Made by a program: the position numbers and the translations under genes. Shown here piece by piece: positions 1 to 10,125 of a stretch of 64,000 bases of DNA; position 1 is the first letter of the stretch, and every line of letters begins with the position of its first letter. The stretch lies in NCBI RefSeq assembly GCF_000959525.1, contig NZ_CP009832.1:2046001-2110000 (forward strand). The letters run 5' to 3'. A model generated the notes under the pieces. The model saw only the letters and a list, made by a program, of their open reading frames with translations, ran no database searches and was not told where the DNA came from. Source of the DNA: Burkholderia multivorans ATCC BAA-247 (GTDB lineage: Bacteria; Pseudomonadota; Gammaproteobacteria; Burkholderiales; Burkholderiaceae).

Positions 1-236
1 CGATGCGTATCGAGTGCGCGCAGCAGCAGCGTCGCGATGCCGGTGCGGTCGCGCAGCGTCAGCACGCGCTCGACGCCCATCGCGCCGAGGCCGGCCAGCA
101 GGCGCACGATCATGTTCGCCTTCTCGGCGGTCGGAAACACCGATGCATGCGTGGTGAGGCGGCGAATGTCGCGCCCCGAGGCGGGGTTCGCGATCACGCC
201 GACGGTAACGGGCGTCGTCACGGGCTTTGTCTCCAT
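1..236 (-). CDS. acoX: AcoX-like ATP-NAD kinase family protein (5' part; cut by window edge)
   Basis: Only the first 78 codons lie in the window. The start is the ATG at 236-234. The peptide opens with a glycine-rich nucleotide-binding signature, IANPASGRDIRRL, near residues 13-25, followed by a segment containing AEKANMIVRLLAGLGAMGVERV. This is the usual beginning of AcoX, an NAD-kinase-fold protein encoded with the acetoin dehydrogenase genes; its exact reaction is not settled in the literature. Divergent orientation to an AcoR-type sigma-54 activator and the sigma-54 promoter at 355-370 support the assignment. It is probably the first gene of an acetoin catabolism operon continuing to the left. 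Confidence 0.85.
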   Translation of the reverse strand, partial: METKPVTTPVTVGVIANPASGRDIRRLTTHASVFPTAEKANMIVRLLAGLGAMGVERVLTLRDRTGIATLLLRALDTH

Positions 237-354
237 CCAGTCGGCCGGCGCCGGCGCTGTCGCGCCCGCGGCGGCCCTGCGTTACGTCCGCGGCCTGCGA
301 AGGGCCGCGGATCGTCGTCGCCGACGCCATCGCGCCGGTCTTGCCCGTGATCTC

Positions 355-370
355 TGCAAGCGATGTGCCA
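355..370 (-). promoter_or_regulatory. sigma-54 (-24/-12) promoter for acoX
   Basis: Read on the minus strand the element is TGGCAC, five bases (atcgc), then TTGCA, which fits the sigma-54 consensus TGGCAC-N5-TTGCW at every constrained base. The -24 element is 365-370 and the -12 element 355-359. Transcription would start near 345, leaving a leader of about 110 nt before the acoX ATG at 236. The divergent gene encodes a sigma-54 activator, as expected for such a promoter. Confidence 0.85.
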
Positions 371-612
371 GCATGCGCGCGATCGGCGCGGCACCCGCGC
401 CGGCGCTGGCGCGGCGGCCGCGCGCGGCATGCGGATGCAACGCCGCGACCGCGCGTCGCGGCGCCGAGCGGCGCCGGCGTCTCACGCGCGCGCGACGCTG
501 TGCGCCTCGTCAGCGCACGCGCCGCGACGCCGGGCATCGCGCGCAAACCCGCGTGCGGCGCGGCTGTGCGCCGCATTACGCCGGCGCGCCGCCGGCCGAA
601 CGACGCGGCGAT

Positions 613-638
613 GCGCGTCTCAATCGCGCGAGACGCGC
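613..638. promoter_or_regulatory. palindrome, candidate AcoR upstream activating site 1
   Basis: Perfect inverted repeat GCGCGTCTC-N8-GAGACGCGC with 9-base arms. It lies about 270-290 bp upstream of the inferred acoX transcription start, a normal distance for an enhancer bound by a sigma-54 activator, and about 120 bp upstream of acoR. It shares the GTCTC/GAGAC half-site with the palindrome at 648-667. Binding by AcoR is inferred. Confidence 0.55.
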
Positions 639-647
639 GGCGGCGGC

Positions 648-667
648 CGTGAGACGAATGTCTCACG
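648..667. promoter_or_regulatory. palindrome, candidate AcoR upstream activating site 2
   Basis: Perfect inverted repeat CGTGAGAC-GAAT-GTCTCACG (8-base arms, 4-base centre), 10 bp from the first palindrome. The half-site GTCTCACGCG also occurs alone at about 479-488, nearer the acoX promoter. Two neighbouring sites would suit cooperative binding by activator oligomers and could also let AcoR act on its own gene, which starts 90 bp away. Confidence 0.6.
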
Positions 668-757
668 CGGCTCGCGTGCTGCGGCGCAATGTGATCCGCC
701 GAAACGGATGTGCTACAAGAGCATCGAATTCCCCGTCGTACGGAACCGGAGCCGACC

Positions 758-2674
758 ATGCCTTACGTCGTTCCCCAGGCCCAGCATGCGGACCGCGTGC
801 TCGGTGCGCTCGCCGGCCGTTTGCCGCCGCCGGCCGATTCGACGCGCCTCGTTTCGTCATGGCAGCGCTCGCTCGAGCGCTACCGGCTCGACCCCGCGTC
901 GTCGATCGGCCCGCGCGTGCTGACCGCGGCCGAGCTGCGCGAGGTGCGCGACAAGGAAGAAGCGTTTTTGCGCGCGTCGGGCCAGTGCCTGACGCGGCTG
1001 CACGAGATGATCCGCGTCGCCGATTACTGCGTGATGCTGACCGACGCGCACGGCGTGACGATCGACTATCGGATCGATCGCGAGCGTCGCAACGACTTCC
1101 GCCATGCGGGGCTGCACATCGGCTCGTGCTGGTCGGAGAGCGAGGAAGGCACGTGCGGCGTCGCGAGCGTGCTGACCGATCTCGCGCCGATCACCGTGCA
1201 CAAGACCGACCATTTTCGCGCCGCGTTCACGACGCTCACCTGCAGCGCGGCGCCGATCTTTTCGCCGGCCGGCGAGCTGATCGGCGTGCTCGACGCGTCG
1301 GCCGTGCAGTCGCCCGACAATCGCGACAGCCAGCGTCTCGTCTATCAGCTCGTGCGGCAGAGCGCGGCGCTGATCGAGGACGGCTATTTCGTGCACAGCA
1401 CGGCGCAGCACTGGATCCTGTTCGGGCATCCTAATCGTCACTACGTCGAGGCGCAGCCCGAATGGCTGATCGCGTTCGACGAATGTGGCAACATCGTCGC
1501 CGCGAACCGGCGCGCGCGCGACGCGTTGCCGGAGCTGCGCGAGCCGCGCCACATCGACGAGATTTTCGACGTGACCGACATGCCGCTGCGCGACGCCGCG
1601 CGGCTCGACGCGATCGTCGCGCTGCGGCTGCGCGCGACCGGTGCGACGCTGCATGCGCGGCTGCGCGCGCCGTTGCGCCGCGCGGGACGCGATGCCGGCA
1701 GCGCATCGCGCCGGCCGGGCGCGACCGAGCGCCACGTAGGCGCGCTGACGCCGTTCCTGCACAGCAGCGACGCGCGCGTCGCGCAGCAGGCCGAACTCGC
1801 GCTGCGCGTCGCGAGCAAGCGGCTGCCGATTCTCGTGCTCGGCGAAACCGGCGCGGGCAAGGAAGTGTTCGCTCGGGCGATCCACGATGCCGGCGCGCGA
1901 CGCACGCGGCCGTTCGTCGCCGTCAATTGCGGCGCGCTGCCCGAAGCGCTGATCGAGAGCGAACTGTTCGGCTACGCAGCGGGCGCGTTCACGGGCGCAC
2001 GCAAGCACGGCGCGCGCGGCAAGATCGCCCAGGCCGACGGCGGCACGCTATTTCTCGACGAAATCGGCGACATGCCGCTCGCGCTGCAAACGCGCCTGCT
2101 GCGCGTGCTCGCCGACGGCGAAGTCGTGCCGCTGGGCAGCGACACGCCGGTGCGCGTCGATCTCGACGTGATCTGCGCGACGCACCGCGACCTCGCGCAG
2201 ATGGTCGCGGCCGGCACGTTCCGCGAGGATCTGTATTACCGGCTCAGCGGCGTGACGTTCGAGCTGCCGCCGTTGCGCGAACGCGCGGACGTGCGCGACC
2301 TGATCGCAGCCGTGTTCGCCGAGGAAGCGCAGGCGACCGGCCACGTGCTGACGCTCGACACGACGCTCGCCGAGCAGCTCGCCGCCTATCCGTGGCCCGG
2401 CAACGTGCGTCAGTTGCGCAACGTGATGCGCTACGCCTGCGCGGTATGCGACGGCGCACGCGTGACGCGGCGCGATCTGCCGGCCGACGTCGCCGCGCAG
2501 CTCGGTGCGGATCCCGGAAGCGTGCTGCCCGACGACGAGCGCAGCCGCATCGTCGCGGCGCTGAGCGCGCACCGCTGGCGGCCCGATGCGGCCGCGCAGG
2601 CACTCGGCATGTCGCGCGCGACGCTGTACCGGCGCATCGCGAAATACCGGATCGTCGCGCCGCACCGCGTGTGA
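758..2674 (+). CDS. acoR: AcoR-type sigma-54-dependent activator of acetoin catabolism
   Basis: 638-residue bacterial enhancer-binding protein. The N-terminal half (roughly residues 60-200) is GAF-like, for effector sensing. The central AAA+ domain has Walker A GETGAGKE at 362-369, the sigma-54 contact loop GAFTGA at 409-414, a Walker B FLDEIGDM segment near 432, and the [10 protein letters not shown] motif. A Fis-type helix-turn-helix closes the protein (about 610-632, ending in [13 protein letters not shown]). The reading frame is open further upstream (ATG at 710), but the ATG at 758 gives the usual short N-terminus. It should activate the divergent acoX operon from the -24/-12 promoter at 355-370 in response to acetoin; the effector is inferred from family and context. 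Confidence 0.85.
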   Translation: MPYVVPQAQHADRVLGALAGRLPPPADSTRLVSSWQRSLERYRLDPASSIGPRVLTAAELREVRDKEEAFLRASGQCLTRLHEMIRVADYCVMLTDAHGVTIDYRIDRERRNDFRHAGLHIGSCWSESEEGTCGVASVLTDLAPITVHKTDHFRAAFTTLTCSAAPIFSPAGELIGVLDASAVQSPDNRDSQRLVYQLVRQSAALIEDGYFVHSTAQHWILFGHPNRHYVEAQPEWLIAFDECGNIVAANRRARDALPELREPRHIDEIFDVTDMPLRDAARLDAIVALRLRATGATLHARLRAPLRRAGRDAGSASRRPGATERHVGALTPFLHSSDARVAQQAELALRVASKRLPILVLGETGAGKEVFARAIHDAGARRTRPFVAVNCGALPEALIESELFGYAAGAFTGARKHGARGKIAQADGGTLFLDEIGDMPLALQTRLLRVLADGEVVPLGSDTPVRVDLDVICATHRDLAQMVAAGTFREDLYYRLSGVTFELPPLRERADVRDLIAAVFAEEAQATGHVLTLDTTLAEQLAAYPWPGNVRQLRNVMRYACAVCDGARVTRRDLPADVAAQLGADPGSVLPDDERSRIVAALSAHRWRPDAAAQALGMSRATLYRRIAKYRIVAPHRV

Positions 2675-2705
2675 CACGCGTTGCGGTCCGCGCGCGCATG
2701 CCGTG

Positions 2706-3143
2706 TCAGGCGGTTTCGGCGGCCGCCGCGGGCGCGCCGTCGCGGGCCGCGCCCGCTGCTTCGTCGCGCTGCCGGAACACCTCGTGCGCGGCGAACAGCG
2801 CATTGAGCGCGGCCGGGAAACCGGCATAGACCGCCATCTGCATGAAGACCTCGACGATCTCGTCGCGCGTGCAGCCAACGTTCAGCGCGGCTTCGATATG
2901 CACTTTCAGTTGCGGCTGCGCATTGCCGAGCGCGGCGAGCGCCGCGATCGTCGCGATCTCGCGCGATTTGAGGTCGAGCTGCGGGCGGCTGTAAATCTCG
3001 CCGAACGGAAATTCGATGACCATCCGCGCAAAGTCCGGCGCGATCGGCGCGAGCGCGGCGATCACGCGCTCGCCCGCGTCGCCGTCGATTTCCGTGAGCT
3101 TGTCCCAGCCGCGCGCGTAGCGATCTTCAACGACTCGTTCCAT
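2706..3143 (-). CDS. carboxymuconolactone decarboxylase family protein
   Basis: 145 residues, all-helical CMD/AhpD-like fold. Family signs are the segment DLKSREIATIAALAALG near residues 56-72, then HIEAALNVGCTRDEIVEVFMQMAVYAGFPAA near 81-111. It has a single cysteine (in NVGC) and not the CxxC pair of AhpD, so a 4-carboxymuconolactone decarboxylase-like or unknown enzymatic role is more likely than peroxidase reduction. The substrate is not evident; no protocatechuate genes are nearby. An AGGA-type ribosome site precedes the ATG at 3143. It overlaps the 3' end of the MerR gene by 17 nt, so the two are translated from one transcript and the regulator probably controls it. Confidence 0.75.
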   Translation of the reverse strand: MERVVEDRYARGWDKLTEIDGDAGERVIAALAPIAPDFARMVIEFPFGEIYSRPQLDLKSREIATIAALAALGNAQPQLKVHIEAALNVGCTRDEIVEVFMQMAVYAGFPAALNALFAAHEVFRQRDEAAGAARDGAPAAAAETA

Positions 3144-3588
3144 GGTGTTCGTCCTGTTCCTTGAGTGAATGAGAAGGGCTCGCCTGTCGTTCCGACTCGC
3201 GCTCCAGCGCCTCGTAGTGCGCGATCTTTTCGCCGATCGCGTCGAGGCTCGCCTGCAGCTCCGCGAGATGCGCACGCACGGCATCGCGATGCGCGACCAG
3301 CAGCCGGCGCCGTGCGCCAAGCGTCGGCTCGCCCTGCACGCGCAGCGCCGCGAACTGCTGCATCTGCGCGATCGGCATCCCGGTCGACTTCAGACGCATC
3401 ACGAACGCGAGCCAGTCCAGATCGGCCGGCGCATAGAGCCGGTGCCCGGCCGCGTTGCGCGAAATCGCGTGCAGCAGCCCGGCCTGCTCGTAATAGCGCA
3501 GCGTGTGCGTCGACACGCGCATCAGCGCGGCGACTTCACCGATCGTCAGCGGACCGGCGGCGGAAGGTTTCGATTCGGTCATCGACAT
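3127..3588 (-). CDS. MerR family transcriptional regulator
   Basis: 153 residues. The N-terminal winged helix holds LTIGEVAALMRVSTHTLRYYEQAGLL (about residues 14-39), the MerR signature, followed by the GHRLYAPADLDWLAFVMRLKSTGMPIAQM recognition segment. The C-terminal coiled-coil has no metal-binding cysteines, so it is of the organic-effector or aldehyde-responsive type and not a metal sensor. It is first in a two-gene unit with the CMD-like gene, which it overlaps. A MerR-type operator-promoter with 19-bp spacing sits directly upstream (3599-3629), implying autoregulation. The start at 3588 could instead be the ATG two codons later (3582). Confidence 0.85.
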   Translation of the reverse strand: MSMTESKPSAAGPLTIGEVAALMRVSTHTLRYYEQAGLLHAISRNAAGHRLYAPADLDWLAFVMRLKSTGMPIAQMQQFAALRVQGEPTLGARRRLLVAHRDAVRAHLAELQASLDAIGEKIAHYEALERESERQASPSHSLKEQDEHHGTSR

Positions 3589-3598
3589 GGCACGCTCA

Positions 3599-3629
3599 AG
3601 CTTAGGAGTTAGAGTTCACTCTAAGTCAA
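3599..3629 (-). promoter_or_regulatory. MerR-type operator-promoter with 19-bp spacer
   Basis: On the minus strand TTGACT (3629-3624) and TAAGCT (3604-3599) are separated by 19 bp, the stretched spacing typical of MerR-controlled promoters. A perfect dyad TTAGAGT-GA-ACTCTAA (3624-3609) lies inside the spacer. The -10 ends only 11 bases before the ATG at 3588, so the transcript would have a leader of only a few bases. Confidence 0.75.
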
Positions 3630-3867
3630 GCGCCGTCGAACGGCCAGCATCGCTGCCCCCGACGCGGCAATACCGTAAAGAATCGTCAAAACGGCGCCGC
3701 CGCGGCGCATTCGCCCTTTACACGGGGCGCGCGCTTGAGCAAGATTCGTGCAGCCTGTCTTAAAAAGGGCACGCATTTGTCCTATGCTTAACGGCGACGC
3801 CCGGCCGTGTCGCCTCCGCCGTCCGTTGCAACAGCCATTCATCCGTCCGAACCAGGGAGCCCTTGCC

Positions 3868-4491
3868 ATGCTGAAAAAGCTGCTGATGCTGTTCGTCGCG
3901 TTATCGCTGTCGCTTGCTGCGGGCCTTGCCGCCGCCGTCGACGTCAACACGGCCGATCAGGCCGCGCTCGAATCGGTGAAGGGCCTCGGGCCCGTGAAGT
4001 CGAAGGCGATCATCGACGAGCGCACGAAGAACGGCCCGTTCAAGGATGCCGACGATCTCGCGACCCGCGTCAAGGGGCTCGGCACGAAGTCGGTCGGGCA
4101 TCTCGAGGAAAACGGGCTGACGATCGGCGGCTCGTCCGCCCCGCCGAAGGGCGTGAAGCTGTCGAAGCCGGCCGCGACGAGCTCGGCCACGACGTCGACG
4201 ACGACGTCCGCCGGTACGGCATCGACATCGACCACCGCGACGGCCGGCACCACGGCCGCCGCCCCGGCACCGGCGCCGGCGGCGAGCACGCCGGCCGCCG
4301 CAACCAAGCCGGCCAAGAGCAAGCGCGCCTCCAAGAAGGACAAGGCGGCGGCGGCGGCAGCGGCGTCCGCGGACGCGGGCGCAAGCGCGAGCGCGCCGGC
4401 TGCCGCATCGTCGACGAAGGCGGCGAAGGGTTCGAAGAAGAAGAGCAAGAAGGACAAGGCAGCCTCCGCCGCCGCGGCGTCGGGCGCCTGA
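3868..4491 (+). CDS. ComEA-like helix-hairpin-helix protein with Lys/Ala-rich tail
   Basis: 207 residues. A signal peptide (MLKKLLMLFVALSLSLAAG...) is followed by a helix-hairpin-helix DNA-binding domain (residues about 25-88) with VDVNTADQAALESVKGLGPVKS and a second GLGTKSVGHL hairpin. This resembles ComEA, the periplasmic DNA receptor of transformation, and related HhH proteins. The C-terminal 110 residues are low complexity: Thr/Ser/Ala-rich, then two lysine-rich blocks (SKRASKKDK and KGSKKKSKKDK). Such a tail could bind nucleic acid non-specifically; the function is inferred. The start at 3868 was chosen because it gives an intact signal peptide and follows GGGAGC. Other competence genes are not in view. 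Confidence 0.75.
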   Translation: MLKKLLMLFVALSLSLAAGLAAAVDVNTADQAALESVKGLGPVKSKAIIDERTKNGPFKDADDLATRVKGLGTKSVGHLEENGLTIGGSSAPPKGVKLSKPAATSSATTSTTTSAGTASTSTTATAGTTAAAPAPAPAASTPAAATKPAKSKRASKKDKAAAAAAASADAGASASAPAAASSTKAAKGSKKKSKKDKAASAAAASGA

Positions 4492-4536
4492 TGTGCGCCG
4501 CGCGCGCGACGGGCGCGTGCGCGGCATCCGTGCAAC

Positions 4537-4561
4537 GGGCGTCGCCTTGCGGCGCCCCTTT
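4537..4561 (+). terminator. weak intrinsic terminator after the ComEA-like gene
   Basis: Nine-pair stem GGGCGTCGC/GCGGCGCCC (one G-U pair) with a 3-nt loop, followed by CTTT. The T-tract is short, so read-through into the YidB-like gene at 4580 is likely. Confidence 0.35.
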
Positions 4562-4579
4562 CAGTGAAGGTGAAGAACC

Positions 4580-5011
4580 ATGGGTCTCCTCGACATCGTC
4601 GGCGGTCTGATCGGCGGCCAGGCCGGCGGCAACTCGCAAAGCGCGCTGATTACGACCGCGCTCGAATTCATCAACAACCAGCCGGGCGGCCTGAACGGCC
4701 TCATCGAGAAGTTCAAGGCTGGCGGCGCCGGCGAGATCATCGGCTCGTGGGTCGGCACCGGCGCGAATCAGCCGATCTCGCCCGACACGCTGCAGAACGT
4801 GCTGGGCTCCGACGTGGTCGGCTCGCTCGCGAGCAAGGTCGGCATCGACCCGGCACAGGCGTCGTCGATCCTCGCGCAGGTGCTGCCGCACGTCGTGAAC
4901 CATGCGACGCCGAACGGCGAAGTGCCGAGCGACGGCCAGGTCGACACGTCGAACGTGCTCGGCGCGCTGTCGCAGCTGGCCGGTATGTTCGGCGGCAACA
5001 AGCAGGCCTGA
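4580..5011 (+). CDS. YidB-like DUF937 family protein
   Basis: 143 residues beginning MGLLDIVGGLIGGQAGG, the usual opening of YidB/DUF937 proteins. The body is amphipathic helical with glycine-rich turns (GGLNGLIEKFKAGGAGEIIGSWVG), a family-typical ISPDTLQNVLGSDVVGSLASKVGID segment, and a C-terminal LGALSQLAGMFGG. There is no signal peptide, so it is probably cytoplasmic. Function is not established for the family. The ribosome site GAAGGTGA precedes the ATG, and a strong terminator at 5058-5090 closes the unit. Confidence 0.8.
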   Translation: MGLLDIVGGLIGGQAGGNSQSALITTALEFINNQPGGLNGLIEKFKAGGAGEIIGSWVGTGANQPISPDTLQNVLGSDVVGSLASKVGIDPAQASSILAQVLPHVVNHATPNGEVPSDGQVDTSNVLGALSQLAGMFGGNKQA

Positions 5012-5057
5012 GCGGTACGCGCGACGGCCCTGCGCCGTCGTGCGCGCCCCATAAGCA

Positions 5058-5090
5058 AACACCCCGCCGAGGCGGGGTGTTCGTTTTTTT
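5058..5090 (+). terminator. intrinsic terminator
   Basis: Stem AACACCCCGCC/GGCGGGGTGTT (11 bases each side) with a very tight centre, followed by TCGTTTTTTT. It ends the YidB-like transcript and lies between converging genes; on the minus strand the stem is followed only by TTTGCTTAT, so it may also slow read-through from clpB. Confidence 0.85.
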
Positions 5091-5133
5091 GCGCGCCCGG
5101 CGCGGGGCCGGGCAACGCAGCCGATGACGGCGA

Positions 5134-7731
<2,598 letters not shown>

Positions 7732-7764
7732 TTAGGTGAGACCTCCAATTTTCGATTAACACCA

Positions 7765-7792
7765 AAGTGAGGATGGTTATGCGGCTTTCAAG
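7765..7792 (-). promoter_or_regulatory. sigma-32 type heat-shock promoter of clpB
   Basis: On the minus strand CTTGAAA (7792-7786), 13 bp, then CCTCACTT (7772-7765). This fits the sigma-32 consensus CTTGAAA-N11-15-CCCCATNT with two mismatches in the -10. It ends 33 bp before the clpB start codon. Confidence 0.65.
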
Positions 7793-7918
7793 CGGAACTC
7801 GGGTCGATACAGCGCAAAAAAGTGTCGGCGGCGGCAGGCATGCGCATGCGCGGACTCGGGCCGCGAGCGCGGCGCGCTGCACGGCCGTGTCGGCCGGCGT
7901 GCCGAGCGCGGCCCCGGG

Positions 7919-8404
7919 CTACTCGGTCGAGCCTGCTGCGTGCGGCGCGCGCGCGACCGCGATCGGCCGGATGCCGAGCAGCGACACGAGCGCCGGAGCG
8001 GGCTCGGCCAGCTCGGCGAGCGTATGGCGCTCGAGCTCGGCGAAAAAGGCGTCGCGGGCGGCAGCCAGCACACCCTTCAGCCGACACTGCGGCTCGATCA
8101 CGCAGCCGCGCGTATCGTCGCCGGCTACGAAGCAGCCGACCAGCGCGAAGTCGGTCTCGGTCGCGCGCACGACTTCGCCGACCGTCAGCTTCAGCGACGC
8201 GGGAAAGAGCCGCAGCCCGCCGTTGCGGCCGCGGACCGTGTCGACCCAGCCGAGTTCGCCGAGCCGCTGCACGACTTTCATCAGATGATTCTTCGAGATG
8301 CCGTAGGCATCCGATATTTCCTGAATCGTCGCCAGCCCCTCGCCGCGGACGGCCAGGTAAAGCATCACGCGCAGCGAATAGTCGGTGTAGTCGGTCAGTC
8401 TCAT
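7919..8404 (-). CDS. nsrR: NsrR-type Rrf2 family nitric-oxide-sensing repressor
   Basis: 161 residues. The winged helix-turn-helix starts MRLTDYTDYSLRVMLYLA and includes the ISDAYGISKNHLMKVVQRL recognition helix. Three cysteines at 91, 101 and 107 match the [Fe-S]-ligating positions of Rrf2 regulators; the spacing C-x9-C-x5-C differs from the E. coli NsrR spacing (91, 96, 102) but is common among beta-proteobacteria. LVGCF and EPQCRLKGVL are the typical contexts. NsrR represses NO detoxification genes until NO destroys its cluster. It is divergent from a truncated haemoglobin gene with a matching operator between (8528-8550), which supports NsrR over IscR. Confidence 0.85.
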   Translation of the reverse strand: MRLTDYTDYSLRVMLYLAVRGEGLATIQEISDAYGISKNHLMKVVQRLGELGWVDTVRGRNGGLRLFPASLKLTVGEVVRATETDFALVGCFVAGDDTRGCVIEPQCRLKGVLAAARDAFFAELERHTLAELAEPAPALVSLLGIRPIAVARAPHAAGSTE

Positions 8405-8527
8405 GAGCCAATAGGATGATTGAAGATCGTGCCCCGATTACGCGGGCAGGACGGAAGGCGGCATGCGTCGGACCGGTTCTCCGCGCCGCTTGCGCTCGCC
8501 CGGTTGCCGGGATCGCGCGCAAGCAAT

Positions 8528-8550
8528 AAGATGCCTGATGTTTGCACGTT
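8528..8550. promoter_or_regulatory. candidate NsrR operator
   Basis: AAGATGC-N9-GCACGTT has the architecture of the NsrR site (AAGATGC-N9-GCATCTT, 23 bp). The left half-site is perfect and the right one matches five of seven bases. It lies in the 240-bp gap between nsrR and the haemoglobin gene. Confidence 0.5.
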
Positions 8551-8644
8551 TTTCATGGGTGAATGGACGCTATTTTGCGGCAAAATCGTGCCCGCGTCCC
8601 GTGCGCCGTCTTGCGCATCGCCCGGATTTCCGCCCCAGGTTCAC

Positions 8645-9199
8645 ATGACTGCCCCATCCGCCTTGCCCGATTCGGCACCCGCGCGCCTGCGCGACGCCGA
8701 GCCGACCGAAGACAATATCCGCGACCTCGTCTATGCGTTCTACGATCGTGTGCGCGCCGACCCGCTGCTCGGGCCGGTGTTCGACGCGAAGCTCGCGGGA
8801 CGCTGGGACGAGCATCTGCCGAAGATGGTCAGCTTCTGGTCGAGCCTCGTGCTCGGCACGAAGCGCTATCGCGGCAACGTGCAGCAGGCGCATCAGCCGC
8901 TCGAAGGCATCGAGCCCGCGCACTTCAGCCGCTGGCTGTCGCTGTTTCTGAACACCGTCGACACGCGCTATGCGCCCGCGGCGGCGATCCGCTTCATGGA
9001 GCCCGCGCTGCGGATCGCGCAGAGCCTGCAATTGAGTCGATTCGGCTGGGATTACCGGATTCCGCCCGAGCAGCAGGCGCTGCTCGACGCGATCGCACCG
9101 CGCCGGCCCGATGCCGGCGACGATCCGCATGCGTTGCCGTCGCGCGCGCGCGGCGAGCCGTTTCCGGCCAAGATCATCGGGCGCGGCGCCGACGACTAA
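8645..9199 (+). CDS. group III truncated haemoglobin
   Basis: 184 residues with a 2-over-2 globin core at about 20-150. Family marks are IRDLVYAFYDRVRADPLLGPVF, then YRGNVQQAHQPLEGIEPAHFSRW. His83 (in QQAHQPL) is the likely proximal haem ligand. Group III trHbs (for example Campylobacter Ctb) bind O2 and NO and are linked to nitrosative stress. Divergence from NsrR and the shared operator candidate support a role in NO dioxygenation or scavenging. The ATG at 8645 was chosen because upstream codons in the same frame run through the intergenic regulatory DNA. Confidence 0.85.
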   Translation: MTAPSALPDSAPARLRDAEPTEDNIRDLVYAFYDRVRADPLLGPVFDAKLAGRWDEHLPKMVSFWSSLVLGTKRYRGNVQQAHQPLEGIEPAHFSRWLSLFLNTVDTRYAPAAAIRFMEPALRIAQSLQLSRFGWDYRIPPEQQALLDAIAPRRPDAGDDPHALPSRARGEPFPAKIIGRGADD

Positions 9200-9323
9200 C
9201 GGCCGTGCGGGCCGATGCCGCCCCGCCGCGTTGGCCATCCGCGCCGCCCTCGTCGGCTTTCGGTGCAGCACCGCCCGCGCAAGGCCGGCCCGGCATCGCG
9301 CAGCCGCGGCCGCACAACTGCAC

Positions 9324-9800
9324 TCAGCGCGCCGCGTTGCGCGACTCGATCCCCCAGCGCGCCAGCGCCGCATCGTCGGTGCTGCGCGCGTCGACCCAGC
9401 GCTCGCCGTCCGGCGTCGTCTCCTTCTTCCAGAACGGCGCATCGGTCTTCAGGTAATCCATCACGAATTCGCATGACGCGAACGCGTCGCCGCGATGGGC
9501 CGCGACCGTCGCCACCATCACGATCTGGTCGAGCGGATACAGCTTGCCGACCCGGTGGACGATCGCCACGTCGATGCCCGGCCAGCGCCGGCCGGCCTCC
9601 GCCGCGATCTTCTCGAGCGCCCTCTCCGTCATGCCCGGATAGTGCTCGAGCTCCAGCGCCGCCACCGCGTCGCCTTCGTTCAGGTCGCGCACGGTGCCGA
9701 CGAAGCACGCGACTGCGCCGATCTTCGGATTGCGCGCGCGCAGCGCCGCCACCTCGGCGTTCAGATCGAAATCGTCGGTCTGCACTCGTACGGTCGCCAT
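9324..9800 (-). CDS. moaE: molybdopterin synthase catalytic subunit MoaE
   Basis: 158 residues. It carries the NPKIGAVACFVGTVRDLNEGD opening, LELEHYPGM, and the C-terminal catalytic DYLKTDAPFWKKE segment whose lysines act in sulfur transfer to cyclic pyranopterin monophosphate. With MoaD it makes molybdopterin. Two adjacent ATGs exist (9803, 9800); the second is better spaced from GGGAG. It is third in moeA-moaD-moaE, 50 nt after moaD. Confidence 0.95.
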   Translation of the reverse strand: MATVRVQTDDFDLNAEVAALRARNPKIGAVACFVGTVRDLNEGDAVAALELEHYPGMTERALEKIAAEAGRRWPGIDVAIVHRVGKLYPLDQIVMVATVAAHRGDAFASCEFVMDYLKTDAPFWKKETTPDGERWVDARSTDDAALARWGIESRNAAR

Positions 9801-9850
9801 CATTCGCTCCCTGCCGGCGCGCCGCCGGCCACCTGTACCGAACGCATCGC

Positions 9851-10108
9851 TCAGCCGCCCGTGACGGGCGGAAAGAACGCGACTTCGCAGCCGTCGGTGA
9901 TGCGCGTGCCGGCGTCGGTCATCTCGTGATTGCAGGCCATGCGCAACGCGCGCCCTTCGGCGAGCGTCTCAGCCCAGGCGCCGCCGCGCATGCGCAGCCA
10001 CGCGCGCACGTCGCCGACCGTCGCGATGCCATCCGGCACGTCGACCTGTTCGTCGGCGACGCCCAGCGCCTCGCGCACGCTCGCAAAGAATTTCAATTGA
10101 ATCTTCAT
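9851..10108 (-). CDS. moaD: molybdopterin synthase sulfur carrier subunit MoaD
   Basis: 85 residues, ubiquitin-like beta-grasp, ending in the diagnostic Gly-Gly (FFPPVTGG). That terminus is adenylated and thiocarboxylated by MoeB or a homologue and donates sulfur within MoaE. MKIQLKFFASVREALG is a typical start. It lies 17 nt downstream of moeA and 50 nt upstream of moaE, so the three are almost certainly co-transcribed. Confidence 0.95.
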   Translation of the reverse strand: MKIQLKFFASVREALGVADEQVDVPDGIATVGDVRAWLRMRGGAWAETLAEGRALRMACNHEMTDAGTRITDGCEVAFFPPVTGG

Positions 10109-10125
10109 GTCGGGAAGCGGTCGCG

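Noticed and set aside
37-1434. A 465-codon plus-strand frame across the acoX start and the first third of acoR
   Set aside because: Composition is Arg/Ala-rich and unlike any protein family; acoR in another frame explains the right part and regulatory DNA the middle.
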